Source: Spongilla lacustris (taxonomy: Eukaryota; Porifera; Demospongiae; Spongillida; Spongillidae). From it: 64,000 nt of DNA. This document shows positions 46,626 through 58,960 of the stretch, in pieces. A program made the position numbers and the translations under genes. Where the stretch lies: NCBI GenBank assembly GCA_949361645.1, contig OX442415.1, positions 3,574,148-3,638,147 of the forward strand. Reading direction: 5' to 3'. How positions within the stretch are numbered: position 1 is the stretch's first letter; every line of letters starts with the position of its first letter. The notes beneath the pieces were generated by a model. The model saw nothing but the letters and a program-made list of their open reading frames with translations. It ran no database searches and had not been told where the DNA came from.

Positions 46626-49600
46626 ATGCCGCCAAGGAGTGCGTCGAAACGAATGAAGAAACGAAATCGCAGATATGATGTAAACAATGCTGCAACACCG
46701 CCGTCTATGTCAGTACCAAGCAAAAGTAAGCATAAAACACGAAATGCAATGGCTAAAAAAATATCCTACCACGCACTAGTTCTGTTGCATGAGGTTTCAT
46801 TTCCACCGCGCCGCAGCAAGAATTCAAAAGTTCCATTTAGCTCCATAGTCCATACACCACGGAAAGATGAAGTAAACCTCAACTTTAAGTCGGTACGGTA
46901 CAAGCCTCAGCTAGTGGGCGGATGCCGGTGCAAATCTCAAACTGCATGGTGCGCTGTGCAATTGTTTAGTGCACGGGTGTTTTATTCGAGTGCGCATGCA
47001 GGAAGCTAGGAGTGCCAAGCTTGTAAGCTCCGCTAGCGCTTGCAATACCGTACCCTCCATACGAAATTGATTACGTTTGAATGTGTGTATAAGCCCTTAG
47101 ACTGCTGTTCACTTTAAAAGTGCATGGAGGAGATTTGTTGATGTAAATTTTGTTACGTACAGAAACATGTGAAATCATAGCCATGGGTACCGCAAAGAAG
47201 AGGCTGGTTTCGGCTACATCGCTTTTGACAAGCGATAAAGAGTGCTTGTCTGATTATGATCTTGAGCATCTCCTGCAAGACAAAAATGGAGCTCTCTGGA
47301 AGATTCCAGGGACAAAAAAAGTTGCACCATGTACAATCCTGGAAATAACAGGTACGTACTATATGGATGTGATACAATATAATGTGGATATATAGTATTT
47401 CATAAATAACACTTGCATTATTATTTACAGATACACAGTGTCCCATCAAGGTACAACTTCAATATTAATGTATGTTAGACAAATCTGACTGTTATTTATC
47501 TTATCAGGATCAAAAATCTCAGCAAGCCAATGCTGTAAGTTATTATTTTATTATGTTGTCTAGATGCAATGTAATCATGCAATGTTGTGTTGGAATTGTA
47601 ATGTAATTAAATATGGCATGCATTAAAAGCATTTGACGTGTGTTAATTATAATGCATGTGTATAATCATGTTGTACATCAGATCAATAGCATAATGGCAT
47701 TTATATATACTTGGTCTGCTGAACTACCCTAACCCTGAAAGTGAACTGTACTATGATTATCAGAATAAATATATTGTAATGTCACAAGAAGTCCATCTGA
47801 TGTAAGAAAATGAGATAGCGTAAAGGCTGGCATACACGGAATTTCCTGCTGACTTGTCGCATGCAACTCAAATGAATATGGACAAACGTTCCACAAACCA
47901 TCAGTAAACTAAACAATTATGGAACTTTTACCTATATTCATTCGAGTTGCATGCGACAAGTTGGCAGGAAGTCGCCCCGTGTATGCCGGCCTTTATAGCT
48001 AAACATGCAGAAGAATCATTGTAGTATCAGAATATGCAGTGGATCATTCATTTCAAGTTTAACACACAATAATTTTTGAAGAATACCTTTGCTATTTGAT
48101 GTAACTTTTAACTAGCTTATATAAAACAACTGTAAAACATTCTTTTTAAAACCACTACTCTTATAATGATCAACTTTGAATCCTGGTTCTTTTCTTCATT
48201 AAACAATGCATTAGTCATTCTTTGTTTAAGTGAGTTATCAACAGCTTCAAACCTAAATCAAATTGGTAATGAATTATTACAAGCCTCCATTTGAATTTTT
48301 TTAAAATTGTACATGTATCTGAGAATTAAATATAAATGCCATGTGTATAAATAAAGATTATAACCGTATGTCTATTCCAAAGTGTTGCGTAGGCACCCTG
48401 CTAAAGTCATTTGGCGTACAGAGTATAGCTCTGGTGTTCTGATTGAGGCTGGTCACTAATCAAGATACCACATATTGAATGCCCCATGGCCAGTGTATAT
48501 TTTTGAAACTCAATAATGATCATGATGTACATGTAACTCTTGCATCTACAAGTGCACTTGGAGAAACTGCTATAAGCCACAAATTTAATTCCACAAATGG
48601 ACGAACAGCAGTTGTACGTCTGCGTGCCAAACAAATTAAACATTGTTGTTATATGCATTTATGTAGGGGTGAAATTTTAACTTATCAGAACCTATATGTT
48701 TAATAAATTATTGCATATTACACATTAGCAATTTATATCAGGCAGCATATATATTAATGTATGTCTGTAATGTTTGCTGTCTACAAATTGTACCTCACCA
48801 TTGTTATATCTTGTAGGAATTAAAGAGGTACCTTCACCAAAATAATAATTGTGTGTGTAAGAATGAAAAATCTTATTACAATCTTTGGGTGTATATGCTT
48901 GCAGTTGTGTTTGTACAAATAACTTGAAATAAGTGAAGCCTTTATTGCACTGATGATGCAGTGATGCAATCATTACATTATTTGAATATGTGTATCTAAA
49001 AAACAAACAAAATAGTTCATTAAATAAGCTGCATAACATATATATGATAATGAATTTAGCTTCATGAAATTAACTACATGTATGACATCAATTTTTTTTG
49101 AAAGGCTAAATATGCAGGATCGGTAAAAGATACATTGGAGGTATGGCAAAATGTTTGCAGCTTTACTAATAGATATTTTTGAATTCACTTTTATGTCATA
49201 AACATTCAGTATATCAATGATAAATGGTGTATTAATTTACGTAGGATGATGCATCTATGCTCATGAAACAAGTAAGTTAGTTATTAAGCACTCATAGAAA
49301 TGTGCCCTTATAGCTACATTGTGATGCATGCATGTATGTTTTTTTTTAATAGCACTCAATTACTGAATCTCAAGTTACAGTATGTTTAGCGAATGACATA
49401 AAGGTTTGATGTTAGAACTCTGATTCTTTCCCTTCACACAAAACAACAATCAGCCAAAGAGAAAGAAGGCAATAGCTGTAAGTAGATATGTATGCCTTTA
49501 ATACAAATTGAAGGGGAAATGTATTAATTTTAAATTTAAACTATACAAGTGTGAACAATGAAAAGGACACTTCATCTTGTTACATGTACAGGCAGTAACA

Positions 49601-52600
49601 GAGTTTAGGTTTCTCAATATAAACAGTCTTTTAGTATACTGTACAAAGCACAAGCTTGGTTTCCATCACATTAGGGGCAAACAAGGGGGGGGGGGGGGGG
49701 TGAGAGTGGTCAATACCTGACTAAAATCATTGTAGTTACATGTGTTCAACCTGTACGATTTGCTGATAAATACCTATGATAATCATCATCGTTGATACAT
49801 ATTTGCTATTGCCTTCAAAATCTTATATACCACTAACTTTCTCAGGGAGAATGTTTTTATATCTTGTGCAACCTACGACTGTGTTGTGACTTTACAATTA
49901 TTATCAATACAATAACTAATACATACAGCTGAGATATTCATATGTCGTACTTATATAACCATAAATGGAATTTATAGTACTAAATACAAATACCGTATAA
50001 TTAAAGGTATTATGTACTGAGCTGTATATCAGCCGATTGGGTTTTTTTCTTATCAGCCTAATTACTGTGATTAATTTCTACGTAATTCGACTTATTGATT
50101 GGCGTATCATTATTTTCGAAGGCCAAACATGGAGGATTGATTGAAGATATATTGGAGGTATGGCAAGGTGTTCAGCTTTAGCACATCTGTGTTCAAAACT
50201 GACTAATAGAAGTTTCTATCATTCATTAACATATAGCAAGAGAATGAATCTCAATCAACATCTGTAAGTCTATATTTAATATTTTGATTATAAATGCAAT
50301 ATTTAATTCACATAGGAAGATGAATCCATACTTAAAAAACATGTCAGTTCATATAGGTAGAGTGATTAAGCATTCATTGGTGCATGTGTGTTTTTTTTTA
50401 ACAGCATTCAAGTACTGCATCTCAAGTTACAGTATGTTTAGCAAATGGTATAATTGTTTTGGTATTATAACTGCAATTCCTCCCTTCACACAAAACAAAA
50501 AGCCAAAGACAAAGATAACGACAACTGTAAGTGGATCTGCTTGAATAGTGATGTAAAAAAATTGCAGAAAATATTTAAATATCTATAAAGTTTCAATGGT
50601 ATATGTAGAAGCTGTATACAAATATAGTGCTACACAAATTGTTATGATAAATAATAAACCCGACGCTGATGTATTTGACAACTCAAAACATTATAACTGG
50701 TATAATAGCGGTTATGATATACAATGTACCAGTGCAGTTATGTATAACTTGTTCAATATACAGGCATATTTAAATTGCTATTACGTACAATGGTACATTA
50801 TATCTTACATACCTGCATCCAAATACCTCTAAGTTGTGACTTACATGTAGTCTTGAATTATTTCTTTAAATATTGATAAATTAAAAATACGTATTAACAC
50901 TGCCTCCACGAGTAAAGTGGGTCCGAATTAAGGGGAAACTAAAAAACTAAAAGATCTGCTACCAACAGAACCACAGGTACTAGTTGTAAAATTCGTAGAG
51001 TAACCATTTACACTATGTTCACATTGTAATTTAAAAGAGCTGCAAGTATCACAGTTTTGATGCACACACTTTTAATAAACTGGTTAGATACTACACCTAT
51101 CATTTTATCCTTTTACACCCATTCCCTTCTTTACTGCAAATTCATAAACATGCACAAGCCATCTATATCAATGCAGCTCTTGGTTTCCCTGAAAATAAAA
51201 ATTACATGTGCATGCAGACTCGCAAAGCAGCGTGAAAAAAAAGTTAAACTGAACGCTGTAGTGTATAGCGTTCTATAGCCATGCTAGAACACATGCACAT
51301 AGTAAAAATTACGTTGCATATGATTGAAAAATCATTGAAATGTTTAAAAGTTTTATACAATGTGATTATTGCCATTTTTCTATGATTATGAAATATGGTA
51401 TCATCGAAATGGACCCCTTTTATATCGCCGAATTTGTAGCATCCAGCAAGTGGAATATCTCTCACAAAATGCATCCAATGTTGTCTCAAATGTTGTACTT
51501 TAACATGTCTGTATTTGAAAAGAAAAATATACATCAGCATTTTTTACTTCCCTTTACAGCCTAAATTAACCCACTTTACTAGCGGACGCAGTTTTAAATA
51601 ATAATATTATTCAAGTAGCTTTTTCAAAGCACGCAGGAAGTGTTAAGTTGTAGGCGAAATTTGTGTGGTGTGTATGCGTGTTTATGATTGTTAAATAATC
51701 GGATTAATATTAACATTAAATTTGAAACTTGTGCAGTAAAGTAAAAATAAACTACTCAGCATAGTAATGAAATATAACTAAGTTTTGTAATGAAATGAAC
51801 ATGATCTAGCACTGTACATATTCAGGTTCGTGCTCCTCTTTGGGGATTTTCACAACAGGCTCAACCATGGTCCAAAGATACGATGGATAATTATGAGGTA
51901 AAAAAAAAACTGTGTTGTGGTAATTATGTTCATGTATGTATTGTGCAGAATATGGAGACTCAAATGCCACTTGAAAAGGTATGTATTGTTTGCACTGCTC
52001 ATATGTGCCTAATGACAATAATATTTACCATAGAAATCAAGTGGTTAGTTAATTTGATAAAGCATAGCATTCTTTATGTCAAATACGATATTTTCTTCAC
52101 AATTGTGTCAGAAATTGAGAAATAAATCACTACACTATGTGATTCATGATGACACTTATGATTAAATGGCATGCAAGCTCTATCCATTGTACCTTAAATT
52201 GACTGTTTCAAAGTATGGTTATAAGGTTGTTAACTATCTTATGAGGCCTCACAATTATGTTTAGAGATAAATGTAAATTATGTTTATTTAGAAGTAGAGG
52301 ATGACATAAATATGCAATGGAACAGCATTCATTTTTAGTTAATAAGTTGTATAGCAAGTTATAGAGATTTATGGGACAGTTTCCGAGAAGATGTCGTATC
52401 TTTTATGTTATAAAATTGCTTTTGCGTTTGAATCATAATAACTTTTAGAACAATTAAGATTAACTTCATATATTTGCAGCACTTTATGCCACACCATTTC
52501 TGTATGGTAAGACACATTTTGGAGTCTTGCACTTGCTCAGTGCCAGTACTGCAATGTTCGAAACCTCACCGGGCTCAAACCCTCAATAACTTTGGTAGGA

Positions 52601-55600
52601 GTAATCAAATCGCTTCAAATTCGGTTTTTAGGTAGAGAGGTCCCTTATGTATCGATTCGTTCTGTTCATTAATGTTTAAGCTATTGGTTAGAGAGATACA
52701 GTTTATCAAACTATGTGCTTATTTTCGCGCTCGATTTGTGCCAATGATCTGGGCAAATTTGCTTCCCACTCGATGAATGGGTAGATGGTGATTATAACAT
52801 TGGCGCAAATCAAGCGGGAAAGCATGGACGTAGTTTGTTCAACTGTATCTCCATAACAGATGACATAAAAATCAACATACAGAACGAAAGGACCTGTGTA
52901 ACTAAAACCCGAATTTGAAGCGATTTGATTATTCTACCGAACGTTATTGCGGGTTTGAAACCGGTGGGGTATTGGACGTTGCAATACTGGCACAGAGCAA
53001 TTGCAAGGCCCCACAATGTACTCTACCATACAGAAATGGTGTGGCATAAAGTGCTGCAAATATGAAATTGATAACCTTAACCGTTCGGTAGCTACAATGA
53101 TTCAAACGCAAAGCAATTTTATAACATTATAAATTTTTATAAAAGATACTACTGACATTTTCACGGAAACTTTAGAATTTGATTTAAGCTGAGAATTATT
53201 TTGTTTTCGTGTAAAAACGTTGTTACTACATTATATAATGAAAACAATTTTTCAAGGTTCAGTAAGTTTAGATTTCTCAGGTGGCATTAATATTTATATG
53301 ATCATGCATCATATTATATAAATTATACATACATAATTATATAAGTGCTACTAAATTATACATACTACATATGTATAAAAAGTAATTAAATAATACAACA
53401 AGCTTATGACACTGAGACCTGCCTACATTGTTAATATAAAGCAGTTTATAAATCGCAATCTTTTATTGTGCAGTTTATAAATGTAATTGAACTAATAAAG
53501 TAAAAGGCATTACATATTATCATTTCAATTATATGTAAGGATTCATTTATAATAAAATGGTCTAAGTTTATGAATTATACCATATCAGATAGTTTTGGGT
53601 TCTTTAGTGGCAGCTGTACCATAACTTGTGTAGAAATTTAGTCTGGGCACCAGAAAGGTTGGTACTGTAGATGCTGGTCATTAGGCAAGAGGTAATATAT
53701 TGAATGCCATGTGGGGCCTAATGTTTTCATGTGTGATTATTTCTTGACAATAGGATGCACTTCAATCATCTTCTAGTCAAATTGGAGAAGCTGCCGTAAG
53801 TCTATTATTTTTAAGTTTGGTACTGAAGCTAAGAACGTTTACTTACTTGCCATACTGCCTCAAATGTGATGGTTTCAAATTCCACACAAATCGTCATAGG
53901 ATACACCAGTTGTAAGTCAGTGTGAGAGTATTGTTTAAAGATTATAACAATGCTTTTTATACAAATCATAGAATGCAACTGTTGCATCTAAAAATGGAGA
54001 AAGTGATGTAAGTGTATAGCATTGTTGAGTTTGAAAAATGTTTTGAAACATGATGCAGAAACAATAACTCAATTGTAAATCAGTGTGATGTGTATGGTTG
54101 TATATAGATAAATGATGCATTATGATAAGTTATGATTATTAAGTCTAATGCAACGATTCCATCTAGTAGTTAACCTTTAATCTCCCGTCGTCCTACGCGT
54201 AGGATTAGCGTCCTATGCGTAGGACGCAAGTTAACATTAATTTTTTAGCAAACTCATATGATCAAAAAATAAACCAAAATCTCATTGCACTGTAGAAATG
54301 GTTATTAATTCAGGAAATATTTTTACTTTCTTGCAATTCTTCAAAGATTGTCAAATACAATCAATACTGCATTGCTAAAAGATGTATTTGCGGTAAATTG
54401 CAAAGCAACTTAAAGTACCAAATAGTAATGTTGGGAAGATCAGAGCAACATTTTAAAAGAAGGGGGTAGGAGGTCAGGTCTTTTTCACTAAGCATATAAA
54501 AAAGTACATTGTAGATTTGGAAATTGCTAGCTCCACAAGCTTATGAACAATAGGTATTTGTCAGAAGCATGTTTCGGGAATAGCCAAGTGAATGGACAAA
54601 ATCCTGAAAACGTACAGTGCGTTTTTGGTAGAAATGACAAAATCAATTAGAGTAAAAACACTGCCGTAGAATGTATTAAGTAGCCCACACATCATGCTTC
54701 AAAATACATTTTTTATTAGTGATACTTGTCGTACTTTTTTTCTGTGACAATTAAATTCTCTACATAATGCTTTTTTAAGAACCGTATCTGCATCGTGTAA
54801 CCAAGGGTGTGATTAAAAAAATTGACTGACAATTGGTAAATTTAGCACGATAGACACATCAAACAACAGTAGAGAAATGGATGCTAAAAAATTGCATTTC
54901 TATTTATAATGAAATTTCAAATATTGGTCCTACGCGTAGGACTTGGACCTGGAGAATAAAGATTAAGTTGTAGAAATCATTGGAAAGATGTAACAGAGCA
55001 AAGTGGTTGTCTGTTTAAATATAAACCCAGCATTATTTGTGATAGAGATGGGTATAAAAGAAAGGAGTACCTTAATGAATGATTTGTACAACTACAGGGT
55101 AAAAATTCTAGTATATTGCGTAAGTGAAACAGTGTATTTATAGGAGCATTTGTGTAATTTTCATTGCTCGCCATATGCTTGTATAGATTAGAGAATGTTG
55201 TATTTTTAAAAATGATATGCATTAGCATCTAAGTAAGCATTTGAAACGGGGCAACTTAAGAGAAGTAATACATTACATTATTTACACAGGATTCGGATGA
55301 TGTGATGTCTGTTAAGGTAAGGCATACATTGTGTGCAATTACATCACACATATCATGTGAAATTAATGCAGGAATTGGTGAAAGATACGCACAGAATTGT
55401 AATGAAACTGCAGGGGAAAGAAGAAGAAAACAGAACTAAATTTATGGTACATCATTGTATACATTGTTCTATCACTTTAAAAGCAAGATTGGTGTTTTAA
55501 ATTAAATTGATTAAAAAAAGCAATAGAAATATTGCAGAAGTGAAATATGGCTGGTGGGTGCCAAACAATTTTTGGTTGCGATATCAGGTTTACTGCACCG

Positions 55601-56015
55601 CAATCACATTTATTATCCTGTAGGGTATACATAAGCTGTATGCATTATTTGTCACTTGACTTTCAACCTGCATTTCAGATTGGAGATGTTGACCTTTTGG
55701 GCATACCAGCAAAAAATCCTGTTAAGTTTTGCTTACAAGCCATGGACGTCGTTTTTTCGACAGAGGAGATGGCACACGGGCGATACAAAGCTGTACGAAA
55801 AAGAGGCAATAAGACACCACCACCGCCACTCGATGTGAAGCGAGTGAAGTTAATAGATGGTAATCGTTTTTTATGAGTGATATATTATTAATTATTTCTT
55901 TGTAGATGCTATCATAAAACGGTACGGGCTTGAAGCATTTAACAAAACCGCTTCAAAAGTCCGCATACAAGCGAACCAAAAGTGTTCTGACATTTTTACT
56001 AAGAAGTTTAAATGA
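46626..56015 (+). CDS. BEN-like domain protein with microexons, 17 exons, ~345 aa
   Basis: Coding exons: 46626-46725, 47163-47351, 47431-47450, 47508-47534, 49245-49271, 49353-49379, 49454-49477, 50405-50431, 50503-50526, 51826-51897, 51949-51978, 53754-53795, 53972-54007, 55290-55316, 55372-55446, 55679-55859 and 55906-56015. All introns are AG/GT bounded and the joined frame stays open for 346 codons. Eleven exons are 20-42 nt. The N-terminus is basic (MPPRSASKRMKKRNRR). One microexon encodes PKRKK, a possible nuclear signal. Residues about 250-345 resemble a BEN domain (DVVFSTEEMAHG, LDVKRVKLIDDAIIKRYG, ASKVRIQANQKC). BEN domains bind DNA and mediate protein contacts. It may bind the CGAT-rich ends as an accessory transposition factor or repressor; that is inference. 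Which microexons are used cannot be known without RNA data. Confidence 0.65.
47821..47995. mobile_element. 175-bp MITE in BEN-like gene intron
   Basis: Inverted ends TAAAGGCTGGCATACACGG / CCGTGTATGCCGGCCTTTA, then arms containing GACTTGTCGCATGCAACTC. Related arm sequences occur inside the 765-bp element at about 22850-23070. A TA target is possible. Non-coding. Confidence 0.7.
49100..50530 (+). repeat. Tandem duplication of a microexon block
   Basis: About 49100-49500 and 50120-50530 share, in order, a GATACATTGGAGGTATGGCAA-like block, a GATGATGCATC-like exon, a CACTCAATTACTGAATCTCA-like exon (27 nt) and a CCAAAGA-type exon (24 nt), about 1.05 kb apart. Acceptor and donor sites of the last two exons survive in both copies. 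The first exon of the second block has lost its donor. Confidence 0.7.
52369..53176. mobile_element. Diverged foldback element, copy 2
   Basis: Same as 4131-4938: a degenerate TATGGGA-end foldback lying in the intron between the 51949-51978 and 53754-53795 exons of the BEN-like gene. Confidence 0.6.
54170..54966. mobile_element. TTAA-flanked MITE, copy 2
   Basis: Same as 5932-6728: TTAA borders, inverted ends and TCCTACGCGTAGGA palindromes at both sides. It lies in the intron between the 53972-54007 and 55290-55316 exons. Confidence 0.6.
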
Positions 56016-56343
56016 ACATGTGTTGTATTGTTTTAATTGCGTACATGTATTACAATGACAACATCGTATCCAATAATGTTACTACTTCGTGATCGAGAGC
56101 TTCAATAGTAACATAACGATCCTATATGTATCACAATAGGAGAAAAATAACTCCTATGAGATCGTACAAGATCGTGAATATATTGCACCAGTCGCTAGAA
56201 TATGAACGCACGTGCTTGATCGATAATGGTTGCATATATAAAGATGACGAGAACGACTATTCACGAAAGTATATGCACATACTGCCGACGATCATGAAGG
56301 ATTGTTTACGATGCACGTTACTCGTTGTTATTGATCCGCTATT

Positions 56344-56727
56344 AAAAAGATGTAATACGATCACTGTTATTTTTTATCACTCTTTTACTTTCCTTGTACG
56401 ATACGTGCATATTCTAGTAGTTATTGAACCTGTAAAGATATTATACGATCACTCACTATATTGATGTTATGCATCATCTTTTGCTTTTACGATGGTAGTA
56501 CGATCGTCGACGTTCCTCTCAAACGAAATTCGATGTAATACGATCACTCACTGCATGTATTGAATTTTTAAATCACTCTTTGACTTACCTTGAACGATAC
56601 GCTATAATCGTGCATTATTGAACCTGTAAAGATATTATACGATCAGTAATTGTATTGATGTTATACATCATCTTTTGCTTGTACGATGGTAGTACGATCG
56701 TCGACGTTCCTCTCAAACGAAATTCGT
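56344..56727 (+). repeat. Two ~190-bp subterminal tandem repeats, copy 2
   Basis: Same as 8106-8489: two direct repeats rich in ACGATC motifs, each ending with the CGATCGTCGACGTTCCTC block, just inside the right end of the giant element. Confidence 0.6.
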
Positions 56728-56774
56728 ACTATAAGCTCGATCATAGACGATTGTTAGAACGATAGGTTCGTACG

Positions 56775-56788
56775 ATTTTTTTGCTGGG
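56775..56788 (-). repeat. Right terminal inverted repeat of giant element
   Basis: ATTTTTTTGCTGGG, the reverse complement of the left end CCCAGCAAAAAA plus AT. It is followed by CCC and the satellite unit. Confidence 0.75.
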
Positions 56789-57256
56789 CCCACATGAAAA
56801 AGCTATGGGGTTACCCGTATGCCGAGTACCCCATAGCAAACACCCGGCTATGAATTAGACCCTATGGCAGATATAGCTATAGGTGTCAGAGCAGTGTGTG
56901 GAGTGAACCTTACGGCACACAGCTATGAAGCACCCCACAGCAAAAAGCTATTTGGTTATCCTTACGTCGAGTACCCCATTGCAAACACCTATGTAGTGGA
57001 CCCTATGGCAGATAGCCATAGCTATCAGAGCAGTGTATGGATTGAACCTTACGTCACACAGCTATGAAGCACCCCACAGCAAAAAGCTATTTGGTTATCC
57101 TTACGTCGAGTACCCCATAGCAAACACCTATGAAGTGGACCCTATGGCAGATAGCCATAACTATCAGATCAGTGCATGGAGGGAACCCTACGGCACACAG
57201 GAAAAGCTTTATGTCACCCATGAAGTGGACCCTCTGCAGCTATGGAGACAGCCATA
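56789..57256 (+). repeat. Satellite array resumes after insertion
   Basis: Begins CCCACATGAAAAAGCTATGG, almost the same as the unit at 29426 onward, and runs for about three and a half units in the same orientation as 27421-29715. Confidence 0.8.
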
Positions 57257-57689
57257 ACAGCTAGGGGGTTAACCCTGTGTCCAATACCTCAAATTAAACT
57301 CACCTATGGAGTGAACCAGATATAGAATCCGCGTACATCAAACAGACCCTAGTATTCGTGGACGCTACATCCATAGTGTAGTGCTAAAAGTGGGATTCTT
57401 GTACATGCGTCCTTATTGTTTTTAGTGCATGTACATGTACTATCTAGCTGTAAATATATTCAAAACATACCACACCACTGGCCCTGACCAACCACAATCA
57501 GTGGATAGGGATATCAATGATATTCACCAAGGAAATGAAGCCATGTTACTACAATGTACTCTGTACACAGCAAGGTTCACTGTCATACAAAAACTAGCTT
57601 TTAGCTGTAGGTTACTTCATGGCTGTGTACCATAGCCTTAGATTTCCACTTCATGGATGACATAGATAAACCCCATAGCATTTTGCAGT
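57257..57689. other. Central spacer of satellite foldback
   Basis: About 430 bp between the plus-oriented and minus-oriented satellite arrays. The first 60 bp still resemble a degenerate satellite unit. The rest is unique and shows no gene. Confidence 0.4.
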
Positions 57690-58960
57690 GAAGTAATGTG
57701 TGCTGTAGGATCCAATCCAACTCCATACTAAACTGCTCTGACAGCTATGCCTATCTGCCATAGGGTCCACACAGGTAATTGCTATGGGTTACTAATAATG
57801 AGGTTAACTCCATAGCTCTTTGCTGTGGGGTGCTTCGTAGCTGTGTACCGTAAGGTTCACTCCATACACTCCTCTGATAGGTATGGCTTCTGCCATAGGG
57901 TTCGCTTCATAAGTGTTTGCTATGGGGTACTCGACGTAAGGATAACCCCATAGTTTTTTGCTGTGGGGTGCTTTGTTGCTGTGTGCCGTAACGTTCAATC
58001 CATACACTGCTCTGACAGCTATGTCTATCTGCCATAGGGTCCAATTCATAGGTGTTTGCTATAGGGAACTCGACGTAAGAATAAACCCTTAGCTTTTTCA
58101 TGTGGGGAGCTTCGTAGCTGTGTGCCGTAAGGTTCACTCCAACTTCATGCACTGCTCTGACTGCTATGGCTATCTGCCATAGGGTCCAATTCATAGGTGT
58201 TTGCTATGGGATACTCGACATACGGATAACCCCATAGTTTTTTGCTGTGGGGTGCTTCGTTGCTGTGTGCCGTAAGGTTCACTCCATAGGGTCCCCTTCA
58301 TAGGTGTTTGCTATGGGGTACTTGACGTAAGGATAACCCCATAGCTTTTTACTGTGGGGTGCTTCGTTGCTGTGTGCCGTAAGGTTCAATCCATACACTG
58401 CTCTGACAGCTATGGCTATCTGCAATAGGGTCCGCTTCATAGGTGTTTGCTATGGGGTAATCGACGTAAGAATAACCCCATAGTTTTTTGCTGTGGGGTG
58501 CTTCGTTGCTGTGTGCCGTAAGGTTCACTCTATACACTGCTCTGACAGCTATGGCTATCTGCCATAGGGTCAGCTTCATAGGTGTTTTTTGCTGTGGAGT
58601 GCTTCGTTGCTGTGTGCCGTAAGGTTCACTCCATACACTGCTCTGACAGCTATGGATATCTGCCATAGGGTCCGTTGGTGTTTGCGATGGGGTACTGGAG
58701 TATGACATAGGCTTCACCTCATAGCTTTTTGCTGTGGGCTGCTTTGTAGCTGTCTGCCGTAGGGTTTACTCCAAACATTGCTCTGATAGCTATGGCTATC
58801 TGCCATAGGGTCATCTTCATAGGTGTTTTAATTTGTTATTGGGTACACGACATAGGGTTGAGCCCATAGCTTTTTAGCTGTGTGCCGTAGGTGGTGTATG
58901 CAGTGATGTTCGCTTCACAGCTATTTGCAATAGGGGTAGGGTCCATTCCATAGCTGTCTG
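57690..58960 (-). repeat. Inverted satellite array (right arm)
   Basis: About nine units of the same 139-bp satellite on the opposite strand, recognisable by CTATGGCTATCTGCCATAGG and CATAGGTGTTTGCTATGGGG. The units are more variable than on the left arm and lack the clean 416-bp order. Confidence 0.85.

Larger units (their letters stand above)
29719..56788. mobile_element. Giant 27-kb CACTA/EnSpm-like DNA transposon, copy 2
   Basis: The left end CCCAGCAAAAAATC (29719) and right end GATTTTTTTGCTGGG (56788) are inverted repeats. CCC lies outside each end, consistent with a 3-bp target duplication, the usual size for CACTA elements; the low complexity leaves 3 bp uncertain. The flanks rejoin into the satellite unit seen intact at 29405-29440. 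The element encodes a DUF4218-type transposase (minus) and a BEN-like protein (plus), divergently arranged about 3 kb apart. CGATCGT-like motifs crowd both ends. Nested insertions include a foldback, a truncated retrotransposon and MITEs. Its size is large for a DNA transposon. An identical right end at 1-8550 shows that the termini are real. Confidence 0.8.
48239..56788 (+). repeat. Part of giant element duplicated at 1-8550
   Basis: The right 8,550 bp of the giant element, repeated at the window start. The left limit of the shared part is set by the window edge, not by a biological border. The right limit is the element's terminal base in both copies. Confidence 0.9.

Noticed and set aside
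48520..48580. An extra microexon of the BEN-like gene near 48540
   Set aside because: It resembles the 53754 exon, but no AG acceptor is found and the donor reads ATAAGC.
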